In this document: piece by piece, positions 59,849 to 64,000 of the stretch | Layout: the number at the start of each line of letters is the position of its first letter | Numbering within the stretch: the stretch's first letter is position 1 | Source: [Phialemoniopsis] sp. UDSM-2020 | Taxonomy: Eukaryota; Ascomycota; Sordariomycetes; Thyridiales; Thyridiaceae | Direction: 5' to 3' | Length of the DNA: 64,000 bases | NCBI GenBank assembly: GCA_018873225.1 | Contig: JAEILZ010000007.1 | Location: forward strand, 2,108,001 to 2,172,000 | Notes under the pieces: generated by a model | Databases searched by the model: none | What the model saw: the letters and a program-made list of their open reading frames with translations, nothing else | What the model was told of the DNA's origin: nothing | Translations under genes and position numbers: made by a program

Positions 59849-61722
59849 TCAGCGCAGATATCTGGGTTCGCGTCGATCATAAATCACTTCTCGCTCCACG
59901 ATGCGCTCGTCGTCGACTCTGCCTCGGTGATGCCTGTGGCGCCGCTCCCATCCGTCACGGTACTCCCTCTCCCACTGGATCTCCCGCACGCGATCCTTCC
60001 GGGCTCGGCGGATCCTATCGGATCGCTCCACAAGCTGCAAGACGTCCTCCTGAAGGCCAAAAAGAGTAAGATTTAGTGTCTAGCCCGAACCAGATATGTG
60101 CCTGGAGAAAGATAGGTAAGCAACTTACGTAGCGAAGATACTGCATCACGTAGAAAAACCACTCCGTCTCCTCATAGTCATAGCCCATCTCCTCGATGGC
60201 TTCCCGGACAACGAGATCCTTTGTGATCTCGGTCCACATGTCGCTGCGCTTCGTAGGAGCTACCGGCACCAGCTGTCTGTCGGTGATGACATCGACCTCA
60301 CGCTCGCGGTCACGAGACTTGTCGTATATCTGGACGCTGAGGTGATCAGTACCCCTCTCGCGGGTCCGCACAACGTCGCGTTCCGTGAGCGATGTGGATG
60401 AGGTTGCCGGCCCCACATCGGACCCGTCCCGCTCGGGGACAAACTTGGCTCGCCTCACGCCGTTGTACCGCGACCAGATCACATCTGCACCTCCGCCGCC
60501 GACACCGTCCATACGCACCCGTTCGGTGCCAGGGGGAACATCCACGATCGTCCAGTCCTTGGTATGGCCGTGCCATGCCTCTCCCATGCGTCCTCTTTCG
60601 TTGATGCGGCTCGTTATATACTCGGCTTCATCATCGTAGTCGAGCACGGGTGGAGCGGCACTGTGTGCGCGACGGTGGCGGCTACGACTCGAGCTGTGAC
60701 CGTGGCGATGCTCAATATCGACCTCGAGCCTGTTACGGTCAGAGACTACCATTATGTCATCCTCATGGAAATGCTCGCTACGCCGGGCAGGCGAGGGCCG
60801 CTCGCGAGAGATGGACCGGCCACGAGTGGGCACTCGCATAAGTTGGCCCCCTCGACGGTCCCGCGAGGTTTCGCGGATGTCGACTTCGGTGCGATGCCGT
60901 GACGTGTGGATATCGATCTCGGTGTCACGCTCCTTGGTACGGGACCGAGGGGCCGGCGGCGGTGATGGTGGACGAGCCACTATCATGCCTATAAATATGT
61001 TAGAGACGACTGGACGACAATGATTAATGTGACAATAGCTTACCATGATCGATATCCCGATAGTGTGTGATGACCTCGCGTTCAATGGTTGGTCCACGGA
61101 TTACAGGAGGTTCTGGAGGCGGCGAGGGGCTAGGACTCGGTATCCGCTCGCGCTCTCGTTCGATGATACGGATCTCCCGCTCCCTGTCGACCGGGGTCGG
61201 CGACCTTTGTCGCTCCACGAAACGAGTACGGACGCGCTCAACTGGCCGCTCCGGAGGGCTAGGTGAGCGGTCGACAAAGCGAGCCCGTAAGCGTTCCATA
61301 GAAGGGCCCCGAGACGGCGAACGGACTCTTCCCTGGTTGCGCTCGATGACCCTGTCCCGCACCTCAATGCGTTCCCGCTCCATGGGAGGAGGCGGTGGAG
61401 GTGTCAGACTTCTTGCTCGCTGAACGATACGCTCACGGTACCGACCAGGGCTGGGCGAGCGAGGCCTGCGGCGGTCGACAGTTTCGACCTCCCTTTGGCG
61501 GAGCACAAGAGGTCCGGCGGGCGCATCGCGGCCTCGATCTTCCCTCATGAAGGACGGTACCCGTGAATCCGAGTCGCGCTCCCGCTCGCGGACGCGGATG
61601 TCGGTCTCTTCATATTCGCGGACCGGGGCAGCTCGCCGGGGCGGGCTCCTACGCTCCTCTCGGCGCTCATAGAATCGGTCTCGGTCGTCATAGACGGAGT
61701 CTCTGCTCCCGCGAAAGGCCAT
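59849..61722 (-). CDS. RS/RE-rich protein with DUF8035-like C-terminal domain
   Basis: A fungal protein of unknown function, 579 residues, in exons 61722-61044, 60988-60129 and 60049-59849. The N-terminal half is extremely rich in Arg, Glu, Asp, Ser and Pro, with many RSPSP-like and ERERE-like blocks that resemble splicing-factor RS/RE domains. The middle has a folded-looking stretch with WTIVDVPPGTERVRMDG and GADVIWSRYNGVRRAKF (about 330-380). The C-terminal domain contains SDMWTEITKDLVVREAIEE and GYDYEETEWFFYVMQYLRY, then after the last intron EDVLQLVERSDRIRRAR. I know this last pattern from fungal DUF8035 proteins. No transmembrane helix or enzyme motif is visible. An RNA- or nucleus-related role is only a guess from composition. 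Confidence 0.85.
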
Positions 61723-64000
61723 GTCGCGGAAGGTCAACAGGGTATTCCCACGGTCTTGTTGAACTCGCGGGCGTCGATCCTTGGGCCACAAAAGTATCTT
61801 CTGGGAACGTCACTCAGGGACAGCTCCGACACTATCGGGTAGGAGTTGGCGGGGTTGATGTGCACGTTGCTGACGTGGGGTTGTGAATGACCTGTAGACG
61901 AGCCTGGGGTTGTACAGTCTGGTCGGAGAGCGGCGGGGTTGCCTGCCTATTGCTTGTGTACTGATAAAATCGCAAGGCAATCTAAAAAGAACAACGGCTC
62001 ATGAACAAAACCAAAGCTAGTAGGAGTGAGAGAGCAAGAAAAAGTATGAAAGAGAGGAAGAGAGTAAAGATGATTGACCAAGAAGGCTAGCAGAAGGAAG
62101 GCTAGGTTGTGCCCGAGTCACCAGCAAGCAAGCAGGTGCGGTCCAGGTGGGCGTAGTGGGCGGGCACTAGGCAAGCTCTTTTTTAGAGCACCTGGAAGCC
62201 GCCGTCTTGTTAGCTCAGTAACCTACTTAGAGTTAGCCCTGTGATGAAACCAACAACGTCGTCATCCTACAGATTCGTTCAGCGGCCGGTTTTCTGCAAG
62301 CAAGGAGGGGCTTGGGGAGGGGGGGGGGACCCATGCCCATGCCCGTGGCCTCCCACACTGCCCACCCTCCCCGTATTTAGATGCCGAAGGAGGCTGGGCT
62401 GGCCCGGGCTGAGCGACGGCTACCTAACCACCGTAAACTGCTTGTGACTGTGACTGTAACCGCAAGCGGGCGGGCAACGGGCTGCGGGACGTGCCATCTC
62501 GACCTGTTTGTTGGGCAGCGCGGGTGGCAGGGAAGTCTGGGTGGGTCGAACCCTTGGGATCCAGGTTCTCGACGCCGTCGTTTCCCTGCTCTGTCTAATC
62601 CGGCCGGCTTTTGTCTAAATCAGCTTCCGCTCCCACCGAGGGAGAGCCCTTTTCTCCCAAAACGGTGTGCTGAAGGGGCCGTATCCGTCCAAGATCTGTC
62701 AGGCAGGTGGTGTGTGCGTGACCTGATTCGCGCACTCGGGCGACGCATCTGAGGAGAGCAGAGAAGCGTGGTGGTGTGAAGCCACGGGGTGTTGACGGGA
62801 AGCACGTGTGCCGGACTGGTCACCTTTTGGACAATGAGCGCTGCCAATGCCACCATCAGAGACCTGTCCTTCGAGATACAAATAGACAAGTTACAAATGA
62901 TGCCAGGTCACTCGTTTCTGACAAAGGCAAAAGGTGAAGCAGTCGATCGGTTCCCGTCGACGAGACGAGGGACACCCGCCCTTCACACAACCCCAACACC
63001 TTACACATTCATCCCAATATACCATACCTACAATGTACTATAGGAAAACAAGGGTCCTAATATATATGGAGCCTCAAGTTTTCCATAGCGCCTCCCTGGA
63101 CTTGGTATGGGTGTTGGGTAGAAACTGGGAATCGATCCAACCATGGTACCTACCTTCGGCTCATCAAGGAACAAGATCTAGCAAACCTTGACCGTTAGCC
63201 TCGCATCCGCCCTGTGTGCCTGCCAAATCCATGCAAATGCCGAACTTGGGTTGCTTGGTTGCTCGATTGGGTGACTGGCAAATTCTGGCGCGCCCAGAAT
63301 GCTGACGCAATGGTGCATGCGGTGGGAAAATGTTCGCGGAACTCCAACTTCAGGCATCGCAAAGCTTGGAAGACAAGCCAGCCCGAGTGGAGAAACATTG
63401 GCTACCCCTGTGCCATTGTTCGCTGCTACGTACATAACTACCCAAGCAAGCTTCACAAACCCCAATTGACCATAGCATAGACCTGAATTATCTCAGGGGC
63501 CTGGCTTGGCATCGAGAAGCTGTGGAGCTGTCATATTCACTCTGCGTATCCTGTCACTGCATCCCCAGTATTGTTGCGACCTTCCACACGTACGAACATA
63601 TATGCATTTCAAGAGTAACAGAACAGGTTTCGCAAAGGGTTCATGGTTCGTCACGCAAGATTCGCCAGGTATCGACTCTTGGTTGGATGGTCATCCCACT
63701 ATCTAAAGTCGAGGCTTGTTGCAGCCGCGCGTAGGTCACAACTGGCCCCTATGAACAGCCTTTGTCACCGAACACATGGTTTGGCTCCCATTGAAAGCTT
63801 CAAACCACGAGAGAGCGAGGTGCCCACTCTTTCACGTTGTGTCAGGACCAAAACTATATGCAGATACCCTTCACTCAACAACTGTCACCAAACCGGCCAT
63901 TACTCCCAGGAGGCTTGTCTGGCTTCTCGCTTCTTATTCTTGGGTTGCTCTATCAGGTTACTAACACGCCTCTACCACGCCAAACACCAACGCATTGCAA
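61723..64000. other. Promoter and gene-poor right end
   Basis: The first several hundred bases are the promoter and 5' UTR of the RS/RE-rich gene, with a purine-rich tract near 62000-62100. A G-rich cluster is listed separately. To the right end I see only short ORFs with no recognisable product; a gene could begin beyond base 64000. Confidence 0.5.
62304..62328 (+). other. G-rich tract, possible G-quadruplex
   Basis: Three closely spaced runs of four, four and ten G separated by one to three bases, enough for a four-stranded G-quadruplex because the long run can supply two tracts. It lies about 600 bases upstream of the start of the minus-strand RS/RE-rich gene, and C-rich sequence follows it. 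Confidence 0.4.

Overview
This window is chromosomal DNA of a filamentous ascomycete (Pezizomycotina, probably Sordariomycetes; the class is inferred only from the look of the proteins). The evidence is many short GT-AG introns of about 50-90 nt, gene spacing of 0.4-4 kb, a fungal highly reducing polyketide synthase, a fungal hybrid histidine kinase, and full-length fungal forms of COX16, YIF1, SRP101, ATR/Mec1 and ULS1. I rebuilt gene models by following splice sites and checking that the summed exons stay in frame. All reconstructed models are inferences from sequence, without transcript support.

Left part (1 to about 16.5 kb) looks like the edge of a secondary-metabolite cluster. A highly reducing PKS (1-5986, minus strand, cut by the window edge inside its enoylreductase domain) faces a 14-helix-type MFS exporter (10149-12220, plus) across a 4.2 kb gene-poor region. 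Next come a LaeA-like SAM methyltransferase (12845-13942, minus) and a small SRPBCC/START-fold protein (15840-16526, plus). A large PAS-rich hybrid histidine kinase (16969-21093, minus) closes this part.

The middle and right parts (23.7-61.7 kb) are mostly housekeeping genes: an Mpv17/PMP22 membrane protein, YIF1 and SRP101 (divergent, sharing a 0.5 kb promoter; both act in the early secretory pathway), an OPT-family oligopeptide transporter, a type II membrane nucleotide pyrophosphatase/phosphodiesterase, a ULS1-like SNF2 helicase with RING finger and SUMO-interacting motif, a GC-rich protein of unknown function, COX16 and the ATR/Mec1 checkpoint kinase (divergent, 0.4 kb apart), a PARP-type zinc-finger protein with AT-hook-like repeats, and a charged RS/RE-rich protein with a DUF8035-like end. 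ULS1, ATR and the PARP-finger protein place three genome-maintenance genes within about 20 kb.

The most useful observations are: a decayed C-methyltransferase domain in the PKS; stop-free introns of length 3n in COX16 and ATR that plain ORF calling reads through; short upstream ORFs overlapping the ATR and SRP101 start codons; and the cluster itself, whose remaining genes should lie beyond base 1. I found no tRNA, rRNA, CRISPR array or intact transposon. No single strikingly new system is evident; the PKS cluster is the best candidate for something undescribed.
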